Source of the DNA: an uncultured Bacteroidales bacterium
GTDB lineage: Bacteria; Bacteroidota; Bacteroidia; Bacteroidales; Muribaculaceae
Length of the DNA: 60,434 nt
Direction: 5' to 3'
Assembly: GCA_902792435.1 (NCBI GenBank)
Contig: CADAZN010000027.1
Location: forward strand, 1-60,434
Below are positions 42,594-50,712 of this stretch, piece after piece. The translations under genes were made by a program, and so were the position numbers. The notes beneath the pieces are model-generated. The model ran no database searches, had not been told where the DNA came from, and was given only the letters and a program-made list of their open reading frames with translations. Within the stretch, counting starts at the first letter, position 1. Each line of letters starts with the position of its first letter.

Positions 42594-44432
42594 TTAATCG
42601 TAACTGTAGTGCCTGAGAAGTTCCCGGTAGGAATTGAATATCTTGGATTTCGACACAAAACCCACATATTTCCCCTTTTCTACCACTGGAAGATTCCAAG
42701 CTTTAGTCTCCTCAAAAATTCTCATCACCTGCTCCATTGGCGTTCCCACTTCAATTGTAGCAGGAGGTGCCGACATAAAACGCTCCACATAGATGCGACG
42801 ATAAAGGTCGGGTCTGAACATGATGTTTCTTATGTCATCGAGCAACACCACTCCGAGCAGGCTTCCTTCGTCATCGGTCACTGGGAATAGATTACGTGAG
42901 CTTTTGGCTATGACGTCGACCATCTCCTTGAGACTCATCTGTGGATTAACGGTAGAAAAATCGGTCTCTATCACACTGTCGATTTTGAGTAGTGTGAGAA
43001 CCGACTTGTCGGTGTGATGTGTCAGCAGCTCTCCACGTTTTGCCAATCGTCGAGCATATATGCCATAAGGCAGCACAATGCGCGAAGTCAAATAAGACAC
43101 CACCGAGACGATGAGCAATGGTAGAAATAGATCATATCCACCTGTCATCTCGGCCGTGAGGAAAATTGCCATGAGCGGCGCATGCATCACACCCGCCATC
43201 ACTCCAGCCATGCCTAGCAACGCAAAATTCTTGTGCGAGAGCGGCAGAGTTTGATCCACCACCCCAAGCGAGTTGAGCAAGAACGCAAAGAAAAATCCCG
43301 CCATGCACCCCACATATAGTGAGGGAGCGAATGTTCCTCCCACACCGCCACCGCCGTTGGTGGCACTGGTTGCAAACACCTTGGTAAGGCAAAGGCACCC
43401 CACCAGAGCGACAGCCCACCATATGCTGCCACGATGGTCATAGAACAGGCTATTGTCAAACAGCGGTTTCACATCACCATTAAGCAGGCTGTTGATGGCT
43501 CCATAACCTTCACCATAGAGTGCTGGGAACAAGAAAATGAGCAAGCTCAAAATCACAGCACCAATAGCAAACCGCACCCAGTGATTAGTGATGCGCGCAA
43601 ACATGTTCTCCATCATCTCAATCGCCTTGTTGAAATATAGCGAAACAAATCCGCAGAAAAGGCCGAGCAAGATTACAAATGGTATGCGTGAGGTAAAGAA
43701 CGGCTCACTCTGAGAGAAGAAGAACTCCAGGTTATATCCCGTGAAAGCATATGCCACTGTAGCGCCCGTTACCGACGAGATGATTAGAGGCACCACCGAT
43801 CTGGAATTCAAATCGATAAGTAGCACCTCGATAGTGAAAAGCACTCCAGCAATAGGAGCTTTGAAGATGCCCGCTATACCTGCCGCAGCACCACACCCCA
43901 CAAGAAGCATGAGAGTTTGTGGCGTAAGCCGGAAAAATTGCCCCAGGTTAGAGCCAATAGCCGCTCCTGTAAACACGATAGGGCCCTCGGCTCCAACCGA
44001 ACCACCAAACCCGATGGTCACCGACGAAGCCACAAGCGAAGCGTACATATTGTGCCGCTTGAGCCTGCTCTTGCGCTGCGCGATGGCATATAACACTCGC
44101 GTCACACCATGATAGATGTCGTCCTTGATGATGTGTCTAACATACAACCCAGCTATAAGAATACCCACAACGGGAAAAACAAGATACTCATAGTTTCCGC
44201 CGGCGATGTGCACATGCTTGGTGAGAAGAGCCGCAATGGATCCGATGAGGAACTTGAGCAACACTGCAGCAAGTCCCGAAACAGCTCCTACCACCAGAGC
44301 AAGAATCACAACAAAGGTCTTCTCCTTGATGTGCGACTCTCGCCATAGCCTGATGCTAGCAAGCCATCGTTGAAGCCGTGACTCCTGTGGCTTTTCGTTA
44401 TTCTTATTCACCTTGCTGTAGCTATTCATCAC
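42594..44432 (-). CDS. ClC-family chloride channel/antiporter with CBS pair
   Basis: A 612-residue integral membrane protein. Selectivity segments: GSVGAEGPIV (GxGPE-like) and GVGGTFAPSLYVGC (GxFxP). The gating glutamate is in GAEGP. A C-terminal CBS pair (about 460-600; NLPVVEKGKYVGFVSKS) probably senses nucleotides. The start overlaps the stop of the sugar-phosphate transferase gene by 4 bp (44429-44432). Whether it is a channel or a H+/Cl- exchanger cannot be told. Confidence 0.92.
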   Translation of the reverse strand: MMNSYSKVNKNNEKPQESRLQRWLASIRLWRESHIKEKTFVVILALVVGAVSGLAAVLLKFLIGSIAALLTKHVHIAGGNYEYLVFPVVGILIAGLYVRHIIKDDIYHGVTRVLYAIAQRKSRLKRHNMYASLVASSVTIGFGGSVGAEGPIVFTGAAIGSNLGQFFRLTPQTLMLLVGCGAAAGIAGIFKAPIAGVLFTIEVLLIDLNSRSVVPLIISSVTGATVAYAFTGYNLEFFFSQSEPFFTSRIPFVILLGLFCGFVSLYFNKAIEMMENMFARITNHWVRFAIGAVILSLLIFLFPALYGEGYGAINSLLNGDVKPLFDNSLFYDHRGSIWWAVALVGCLCLTKVFATSATNGGGGVGGTFAPSLYVGCMAGFFFAFLLNSLGVVDQTLPLSHKNFALLGMAGVMAGVMHAPLMAIFLTAEMTGGYDLFLPLLIVSVVSYLTSRIVLPYGIYARRLAKRGELLTHHTDKSVLTLLKIDSVIETDFSTVNPQMSLKEMVDVIAKSSRNLFPVTDDEGSLLGVVLLDDIRNIMFRPDLYRRIYVERFMSAPPATIEVGTPMEQVMRIFEETKAWNLPVVEKGKYVGFVSKSKIFNSYRELLRHYSYD

Positions 44433-45844
44433 ACACCTTTCCCTGTTATCACGATTTTAATAGTATAAACAAGTATCTTGATGTCGTTAAGAAGCGACAT
44501 GTTCTCGATATACAGCAAGTCGTATTCAAGACGCTCAAGCATCTCATCCACATTGCACGCATAGCCAAATTTCACTTGCCCCATCGACGTGATTCCAGGT
44601 CGCACCTGATGCACGAGAAGATAGGCCGGCTTGCGTGCCACAATTTGGTCAATATAGAACTGCCTCTCGGGCCTTGGTCCCACGAGCGACATATCGCCTT
44701 TCAGCACATTCCAGAACTGTGGGAGCTCATCTATGCGATATTTTCTCAAGAAGTGCCCTATACGTGTTATTCTGGGATCGTTGTCACTTGAAAGCTGAGG
44801 CTTGTTGTCCTTCTCAGCATCAACCACCATAGAGCGGAACTTGTAGATTTTGAACTTTTTATTATGATAACCAATTCGTTCCTGCGAGAAAATTATAGGC
44901 CCTTTAGAATCCAGTTTTATAAAAATCGACACAATTAAATAGACAGGCAACAACAGTATCATCATTACAACCGACACAACTATGTCAATCACACGCTTGA
45001 TGTTCTTTCCACCCTCACTCATGGTATTGCCACTAACATCAACGAGTGGGTCGCCATAGAGGTTACTGAAGCGGGCACGAGACATGAAAGCATTATTCTT
45101 GTCGGGGGTCATCTTGATAGGAACGTTGAGTAAATAGAGCTTATCGATGACCGACAGCATCTGTTCCATGCTCTGCTTAGTGGGCACTACAATCACCTCC
45201 TTGACATCGTTTTCAGCGCACACCTTATTGATGTCATCAAGATTATAAACTGGAAGCACAATGTCCTTAACACGATTCTCACCAGGCAAGTCAACAAAGC
45301 CTACTATATTATAGCCCAAGGCGTTAATAGCTTTGTGCAGACGCTGATAAAAAGCAAAACTCGAAGCTCCACTACCCACTATCAAAGCATTGAACTGCAA
45401 CTTGCCGCTCCTAATCCTGTGAATGCAAGCATTAGTAATGAGAAGTCGCACTATGTATACGACCACAAAGAGCACCCCAATGAGAATAAATATGACCTCA
45501 ATGTTTTCTATCTGGCTCTCGGCCATATCATTGAGCAGCGCAAAAACCACTATCATGAAGCTGTTGCACACAGCACTGATCAAAGTGATGATGAACTCTT
45601 GAAGTCGAGACTTGCGGAAAGGCACATTGTAATATCCCGATAGATAATAGACAAACATCATGAACAGCGGGAACACAATCTGCCCTAAAATCACATTGTG
45701 CGATGTGAGGAACGACGACAACGACAAGTGACCCTTAGCAAACCCATAGTGATAACGCACCAGGTTGAAAAGGAACCAAGCCAGATTCGACGACAAAAAA
45801 TCGCCGATTACATACCTAAGCCGTTGTCTATTTTCACCTGTCAT
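44429..45844 (-). CDS. Polyprenyl-phosphate sugar phosphotransferase (WcaJ-like)
   Basis: 471 residues: four N-terminal membrane helices (to about 135), a Rossmann-like middle (ALIVGSGASSFAFYQRL), a fifth membrane segment (VIDIVVSVVMMILLLP) and the catalytic C-terminal domain (FSQERIGYHNKKFKIYKFRSM, RKYRIDELPQFWNVLKGDMS, LVGPRPER). It loads the first sugar phosphate on undecaprenyl phosphate for capsule/exopolysaccharide. It stands alone, wedged between tsaC and clc, with no glycosyltransferase nearby. Confidence 0.92.
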   Translation of the reverse strand: MTGENRQRLRYVIGDFLSSNLAWFLFNLVRYHYGFAKGHLSLSSFLTSHNVILGQIVFPLFMMFVYYLSGYYNVPFRKSRLQEFIITLISAVCNSFMIVVFALLNDMAESQIENIEVIFILIGVLFVVVYIVRLLITNACIHRIRSGKLQFNALIVGSGASSFAFYQRLHKAINALGYNIVGFVDLPGENRVKDIVLPVYNLDDINKVCAENDVKEVIVVPTKQSMEQMLSVIDKLYLLNVPIKMTPDKNNAFMSRARFSNLYGDPLVDVSGNTMSEGGKNIKRVIDIVVSVVMMILLLPVYLIVSIFIKLDSKGPIIFSQERIGYHNKKFKIYKFRSMVVDAEKDNKPQLSSDNDPRITRIGHFLRKYRIDELPQFWNVLKGDMSLVGPRPERQFYIDQIVARKPAYLLVHQVRPGITSMGQVKFGYACNVDEMLERLEYDLLYIENMSLLNDIKILVYTIKIVITGKGV

Positions 45845-45849
45845 CTTCT

Positions 45850-45940
45850 ATTAATTGATAGTCACTTTGTACTCTCTACCTCTCACTTATTACTTTTTAC
45901 TTATTACTTATTACTTCTCACTTCTCACTTGTTACTTATC
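45850..45940. repeat. Heptamer-like tandem repeats (ACTTATT/ACTTCTC)
   Basis: Roughly ten degenerate 7-bp units (TTATTACTT, TTTTACTT, TCTCACTT) fill the gap between tsaC and the sugar transferase gene. Such blocks are common between Bacteroidales genes. An 81-codon ORF through it is a by-product. Confidence 0.75.
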
Positions 45941-46502
45941 TAATTATCTTTATCGTGCTGTCGCTGCGCAGCAAGATGATGTTAGAAGCCTTGTGTGCTT
46001 GAGTGTCGTCCTGCCTGTATTTGACCACATAGTCCACCTTTTGCTTGATGACATCGTCGATATCGTTAAAAGACTGAGGGCTATTGAGGCCGCTAATATT
46101 TGCCGAAGTCGACACAATAGGCTTGCCAAAAGCAGCACAAAGCTTGTGCGAGAATGTTTCTTGAGGGATGCGTATGCCCAGTGAGTCATTCTCTCCTAGA
46201 AGGTTCCTTGCCACATTAAACGCTCCCTCAAAGATTATAGTCAACGGTTTAACCGCCACATCTATCAATTCTCGAGCCATACTGGGCACATCTACCACAT
46301 AGTGGTCGAGGTGATCGGCGTGATCAATGAGAACGATAAGGGCCTTGCTATCATCGCGTTGTTTTATATCATAGACTTTTTTGACAGCCTCAGGATTGGA
46401 TGCGTCGCACCCTATACCCCAAATTGTGTCGGTTGGATACAGAATCGTACCTCCTCGGTTAAGCACGTCGATGCATGCTTTTATATCTTCGTCAATTGTC
46501 AT
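45936..46502 (-). CDS. Threonylcarbamoyl-AMP synthase (TsaC/Sua5/YrdC family)
   Basis: A 188-residue enzyme of the t6A tRNA modification pathway. GGTILYPTDTIWGIGCDAS is the substrate-binding start and IKQRDDSKALIVL the Lys/Arg motif; SLGIRIPQETFSHKL and KPIVSTSANISG are the adenylate pocket. It is the short TsaC form, without the Sua5 C-terminal domain. A -7 element (TACCTTTG, 46557-46564 minus strand) lies 55 bp upstream. Confidence 0.93.
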   Translation of the reverse strand: MTIDEDIKACIDVLNRGGTILYPTDTIWGIGCDASNPEAVKKVYDIKQRDDSKALIVLIDHADHLDHYVVDVPSMARELIDVAVKPLTIIFEGAFNVARNLLGENDSLGIRIPQETFSHKLCAAFGKPIVSTSANISGLNSPQSFNDIDDVIKQKVDYVVKYRQDDTQAHKASNIILLRSDSTIKIIR

Positions 46503-46671
46503 GTTCTATAACTTCATTACTCGGCCCTAAATGCGCTGCCGGTTTCTAACAAAAAACAAAGGTAGCACAAAGAATGATATAAAAAAAGTAAAAAACAGTT
46601 TTTCCACCATATTTTTCGATAAAAATGTTAAAAAACTCGCTCCAGGGGAACTATGGCTTTAAATTTTTCAC

Positions 46672-46679
46672 TATGTTTG
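46672..46679 (+). promoter_or_regulatory. -7 element of the FMN-binding protein gene
   Basis: TATGTTTG lies 32 bp before ATG 46712 and fixes that ATG as the start; the in-frame ATG at 46625 lies upstream of the promoter. Confidence 0.55.
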
Positions 46680-46711
46680 CAGTCAAAATAAAAAACAAAA
46701 TTCAAGACAAT

Positions 46712-47179
46712 ATGAAACAGACAAGTTTTACAGCTATTAGCATTCTTATAGCACTGGCAGCGGCGTTCTTCTCGTTCTTCACTGTCAATGCCAAGACTGT
46801 TAAGAGTAACGCGCCACAAGTCATCATGACTGGCGAAATTGCAAAAAAAGTGATAGGTTATCAAGGTCCAACACCCGTGAGCATAAGCATCAGCAATGGT
46901 CGCATCACTAGCATTACTGCTCTTGACAACAAGGAGACACCCGCCTATTTCAACAAGGCAAAACAAAAGGTTTTCAGCCAGTTTGTTGGTAAGACCGTAG
47001 ATGAGGCTCTTAAGCTCAACGCTGATGTTGCTACTGGCGCAACCTACTCAAGCGAGGCACTCATCAAAAACATCAAGATGGGCCTCAAGCAGGCAAAGGG
47101 CAGCAGCACCGCAACTGAATCAAAAAAGGCATCTACAAGCAAAGGTAAAGCTAAAGGCAAGAAACGCATGACACGATAA
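46712..47179 (+). CDS. Exported FMN-binding-domain protein with flavinylation motif
   Basis: 155 residues: signal peptide (SILIALAAAFFSFFTVNAK), then a small FMN_bind domain (PF04205-like) with ISISNGRITSITALDNKETP and the motif DVATGATYSS. In RnfG/NqrC and extracytosolic flavoproteins this D-x-x-S/T-GAT motif is where ApbE attaches FMN to Thr. A strongly basic Lys/Ser tail (about 128-155) ends the protein. It may be a free-standing periplasmic electron carrier. No ApbE or Rnf gene is nearby. A perfect terminator follows. Confidence 0.82.
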   Translation: MKQTSFTAISILIALAAAFFSFFTVNAKTVKSNAPQVIMTGEIAKKVIGYQGPTPVSISISNGRITSITALDNKETPAYFNKAKQKVFSQFVGKTVDEALKLNADVATGATYSSEALIKNIKMGLKQAKGSSTATESKKASTSKGKAKGKKRMTR

Positions 47180-47200
47180 TTGCCAAGCAAATAGAACTTA

Positions 47201-47238
47201 AAGGAGCAGGATTTGATTGAATCCTGCTCCTTTTTTTA
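47201..47238 (+). terminator. Terminator of the FMN-binding protein gene
   Basis: A perfect 13-bp stem (AAGGAGCAGGATT with AATCCTGCTCCTT), a 6-nt loop and a T-run. Confidence 0.92.
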
Positions 47239-47280
47239 ATTCCTTGATAGTTGCTGCGGTTTATACCTCAATTTGTTTTA

Positions 47281-47427
47281 TTATAGGCAATGCATAGCCA
47301 CATAGGCCAGGAAACTCACGAGGAACATAATGCCCAAAATGTTGAAAGCACTGTTCACGCGTGGATTGACATGTGGGATCTCGTTGTCGCGCAAAGCACA
47401 TGGATTGATAGTGTCAATGTCATTCAT
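47281..47427 (-). CDS. 48-residue predicted tail-anchored membrane protein
   Basis: Starting MNDIDTINPCALRDNEIP, with a single hydrophobic helix in the last 20 residues (LGIMFLVSFLAYVAMHCL). A TAATTTTG -7 element (47481-47488, minus strand) lies about 55 bp upstream and supports this ATG over the longer frame from 47586, which overlaps a terminator. Family unknown. Confidence 0.5.
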   Translation of the reverse strand: MNDIDTINPCALRDNEIPHVNPRVNSAFNILGIMFLVSFLAYVAMHCL

Positions 47428-47550
47428 AGCTGTAATGTTTTTATGTTTAGTTATAATTTTGTTTATCACTGTTGACAATGCAAAATTACACACCATGTGG
47501 GCAATAATCGAGCACACCAACTCTAAAGTATCATAACACCCATTTGCAAT

Positions 47551-47592
47551 AAAAAAAAGAATGCCTGGCGCAATTGCACCAGGCACTCTTTA
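47551..47592 (-). terminator. Terminator of the 810-residue secreted protein gene
   Basis: TGCCTGG pairs with CCAGGCA around 10 nt, inside flanking AAGA/TCTT; on the minus strand TTCTTTTTTTT follows. Confidence 0.85.
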
Positions 47593-47600
47593 ATTTATGA

Positions 47601-48056
47601 AAGATTTATCTCTTATTTCACAACCTTGATAACGCTCTTAGAGCCGTCGGTCATCTCGCGAACCACGATGTTCACGCCATTGAATGGAGTAGCGCTCTCA
47701 ACGCCAGCAATGTTGTAGAAACGTACGCTCTTAACGTTCTCCATGCTCAGGTTCTCGATGCCAGTTGGAGTCTCTTCCTCAAATGTAGCTTCGATAGAAA
47801 CCTCGCCCTCGGGCATGGTGAATGTGTGAGTCTCGGCAGCGCGACCAGTAGTTGTCTCATTGTCAAAATCAATAACCTCGTCGCCACATTTAACAACGAG
47901 CTCTGAGAGCTTATACCCCTCGGCAGGAGTAGCAGTGATTGTAACCTTGGCGCCAGCAGCAACTTTGGTGACACCGCTCTCTACCTGAGTGCCATCGGCA
48001 AGGGCAACAGCAATTGTGCCGCCTTCCTGCTCTGCCTCATAGGTGATAGTGTTCTC
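47601..48056. repeat. Homogenised 3'-end segment, copy 1
   Basis: About 455 bp nearly identical to 50257-50712, covering the last 145 codons and a short stretch past the stop. The rest of the two genes is clearly more diverged. Confidence 0.85.
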
Positions 48057-50045
48057 AACAACTTGTTGAACCTCTACAATCTCGAGAGGCATGAACTGTG
48101 CATTATTGTACCAGCTTGGAATACCATAAACATCGTAGGTCTTGCCCTCATAATCTTCTGGGAAATAAACACTGAAGCGGTCGTAGTAACCTGCAACGCT
48201 CTCCTCGCCAGCAACGATAGCGCCATTCTCGCCTAAAGAAGCGCCCTTAATAACAGCATAGTGGAACAAGTTGTAAGGATCTACAGTAACCTCAGCTGGA
48301 GTCATCTCGGCAGCGGTGAGCTCAGCAGTCTCAGTAGCGGCCTGCATGCCACTAATTGAAGTGACCTCAGGAGCGCCCTTGTAAGTAGTAATCTTTCCTG
48401 CCCAGCCAGCGGGGATAACATCGCCCTTGCTGTAGTCTACTGGAGCATTAAAGAGAAGCATACCAACGCCTTCCTCATCTTGTGCATAGAGGTATTTGCT
48501 ATTTCCATTGGTCGACAAAGCTTGAGCAATTGTTGTCATGCTGCCAGTGAAAGTGAACTCTGTGTTGTTGTCAAGAGCAAGAATCTCAGTCACTGTAGCG
48601 CAAGCAACCTTCTTCACAAACTCCTTGGTAGCAAGAGCCGAAACTGCACCAGTTGCGTCATAGGCATAAGCCTTAACGGTAGCACTCTCGGTCAGCTCAA
48701 ATGGAGCAGTATAGGCGGTTGACTGGTTGCTTGGCTCAGTACCGTCGATAGTGTAGTAAATCGAAACGCCTTCGGTCTCGCAAGTGATAGTTACAGTTGT
48801 AGAACCAACGAATGGGGTCTCACCAGTGATAACTGGAGTGGCAGGAACCTCTAACTCGTAAGCCACAAAATCTAGTGGCAGGAACTGGACATTATTAAAA
48901 TAGCTTGTGATACCATAGATATCATAAGTGTTGCCATCGCTAGGAATATTTACATTAAAGCGGTTGAAAAGAGCAACAGTCTCACCATTGGCCGAAATTG
49001 TGGTTCCGCTAACGGTGGCGCCCTTGATAACTGCATATTGGAACACGTTGTCAAGTGTCACCTGTGCGGGAGTAATCTCTTTAGCCACGATATCAGCTGT
49101 CTCGGTAGCAGCAGCCATGTTGGTCATGTTCTGAACCTCAGGAGCGCCTTTGAAGGTAGTCTTCTCACCACCCCAACCTGCGGGAATCACATCACCCATT
49201 GCATAAGTAGGAACACCTTCACCATAGATGTAAGCACCACCTGTAGCATCTTGAGCATAGAGGTATTTTCCTGTCTGAGCAATAACAACCAAGTTGCCTG
49301 TGAAAGTAAACTCAGTATTATCAACAAGCGCGTTCATTGCAGCAGCATTTGCTACTGAATTATCAACAACTCCCTCTTTCTCAAAGGCCATAGTGGCTAC
49401 CGACGAGGCATTGTTGTTAGCATCATAGGCAATAGCCTTAACAGTAGCACTCTCGGTGAGAGTGAAAGGAGCTGAGTAAGATGTCGAGTTTGCAGTAGGG
49501 GTTGCGCCATCGATAGTGTAGTAAATCGAAGCACCAGTGGTAGCGCAGGTTATAGTAACCTGAGTACTCTCGGCGAATGGAGTCTCACCAGCAATCACGG
49601 GAGTGGCAACTTCAGCTGCAGCATTGCCATAAGTCACAGCAATTGAAGCAATTCTGCGATGGCCACTTGTTCCACCTATTGCGAATTTCACAGAAGATGC
49701 ACTACCTGTCCAAGTACCGTTACTGTAGGTTTGAACATCAGTAGTAATTGCATTTGTTCCATCACCAGAGCCAAAACCAACCTCAATATTTGTAATAGTT
49801 TTGGTTGAAGATGCTACAGTGAAATAACCTCCACCATAAACACGAACAGCAGCACCAGTAGTGTAATACTTGGGGGTGTTGCTGTTTGTACCTTTGTTAA
49901 AAGTAACTGTGAAGTCGGTGCCTGTGTAGGTCGTAACTTCAGCGCCATTTGCATAGCCTTGTTCCGAGAAGACTACAGTCTCATCGGCCGCCCATGCTCC
50001 AATTGCAAGAACAGCCATCATCACTAGAGATAATACTCTTTTCAT
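47613..50045 (-). CDS. Large secreted repeat protein (CHB_HEX-like and OB-like modules), paralogue 1
   Basis: The 810-residue protein has a signal peptide (VLSLVMMAVLAIGAWA) and an N-terminal beta-sandwich to about 140. Two rounds follow of a chitobiase C-terminal-like module (ASIYYTIDGATPTANSTSY; VSIYYTIDGTEPSNQSTAY) plus an OB-like module (EFTFTGNLVVIAQTGKYLYA). A B-repeat-like segment (VTITATPAEGYKLSELVVK) and a C-terminal sorting-type domain (SVRFYNIAGVE, VVREMTDGSKSVIKVVK) complete it. No catalytic site is seen; a surface-binding or adhesive role is plausible. The last 150 codons are nearly identical to paralogue 2. Confidence 0.75.
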   Translation of the reverse strand: MKRVLSLVMMAVLAIGAWAADETVVFSEQGYANGAEVTTYTGTDFTVTFNKGTNSNTPKYYTTGAAVRVYGGGYFTVASSTKTITNIEVGFGSGDGTNAITTDVQTYSNGTWTGSASSVKFAIGGTSGHRRIASIAVTYGNAAAEVATPVIAGETPFAESTQVTITCATTGASIYYTIDGATPTANSTSYSAPFTLTESATVKAIAYDANNNASSVATMAFEKEGVVDNSVANAAAMNALVDNTEFTFTGNLVVIAQTGKYLYAQDATGGAYIYGEGVPTYAMGDVIPAGWGGEKTTFKGAPEVQNMTNMAAATETADIVAKEITPAQVTLDNVFQYAVIKGATVSGTTISANGETVALFNRFNVNIPSDGNTYDIYGITSYFNNVQFLPLDFVAYELEVPATPVITGETPFVGSTTVTITCETEGVSIYYTIDGTEPSNQSTAYTAPFELTESATVKAYAYDATGAVSALATKEFVKKVACATVTEILALDNNTEFTFTGSMTTIAQALSTNGNSKYLYAQDEEGVGMLLFNAPVDYSKGDVIPAGWAGKITTYKGAPEVTSISGMQAATETAELTAAEMTPAEVTVDPYNLFHYAVIKGASLGENGAIVAGEESVAGYYDRFSVYFPEDYEGKTYDVYGIPSWYNNAQFMPLEIVEVQQVVENTITYEAEQEGGTIAVALADGTQVESGVTKVAAGAKVTITATPAEGYKLSELVVKCGDEVIDFDNETTTGRAAETHTFTMPEGEVSIEATFEEETPTGIENLSMENVKSVRFYNIAGVESATPFNGVNIVVREMTDGSKSVIKVVK

Positions 50046-50140
50046 AAAAAATGATTTGGGTTTAAGAAGTTAATTAATTTGTTGTTTGCATAAAAGGCTA
50101 AATCTCAACACGTTAGGCTAAAACTAACCTTTTCACACTG

Positions 50141-50173
50141 CAAAGGTAGACATTTATTTTAAATATCCACCAA
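50141..50173 (-). promoter_or_regulatory. Promoter of paralogue 1
   Basis: On the minus strand TTG (50171-50173), a 22-bp gap and TACCTTTG (50141-50148). The leader is about 90 nt and contains two AGGCTAAA repeats. Confidence 0.55.
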
Positions 50174-50214
50174 TATAACACCACTTATTTTTGGTGATTT
50201 TTATCAACAACAAA

Positions 50215-50244
50215 AAAGAGGGTGAGCCCGGGCTCACCCTCTTT
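50215..50244 (-). terminator. Terminator of paralogue 2
   Basis: A perfect 30-bp palindrome (AAAGAGGGTGAGCCC and its complement), with TTTTTTGTTG following on the minus strand. Confidence 0.9.
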
Positions 50245-50256
50245 ATTTATTGGAAA

Positions 50257-50712
50257 AAGATTTATCTCTTATTTCACAACCTTGATAACGCTCTTAGAGC
50301 CATCGTTCATCTCGCGAACCACGATGTTCACACCATTGAATGGAGTAGCGCTCTCAACGCCAGCAATGTTGTAGAAGCGTACGCTCTTAACGTTCTCCAT
50401 GCTCAGGCTCTCGATGCCAGTTGGAGTCTCTTCCTCAAATGTAGCTTCGATAGAAACCTCGCCCTCGGGCATGGTGAATGTGTGAGTCTCGGCAGCGCGG
50501 CCAGGAGTTACCTCATTGTCAAACTCAACTACCTCGTCGCCACATTTAACAACGAGCTCAGAGAGTTTATAGCCCTCGGCTGGAGTAGCGGTGATTGTAA
50601 CCTTGGCGCCAGCGGCAACTTTGGTAACACCGCTCTCTACTTGAGTGCCATCGGCGAGAGCCACAGCAATTGTGCCGCCTTCTTGCTCAGCCTCATAGGT
50701 GATAGTGTTCTC
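50257..50712. repeat. Homogenised 3'-end segment, copy 2
   Basis: The partner of 47601-48056, in the same orientation, about 2.66 kb away. Confidence 0.85.

Noticed and set aside
45698-45943. 81-codon leucine/tyrosine-rich ORF
   Set aside because: Its second half is the heptamer repeat block and its first half is antisense to the sugar transferase gene.
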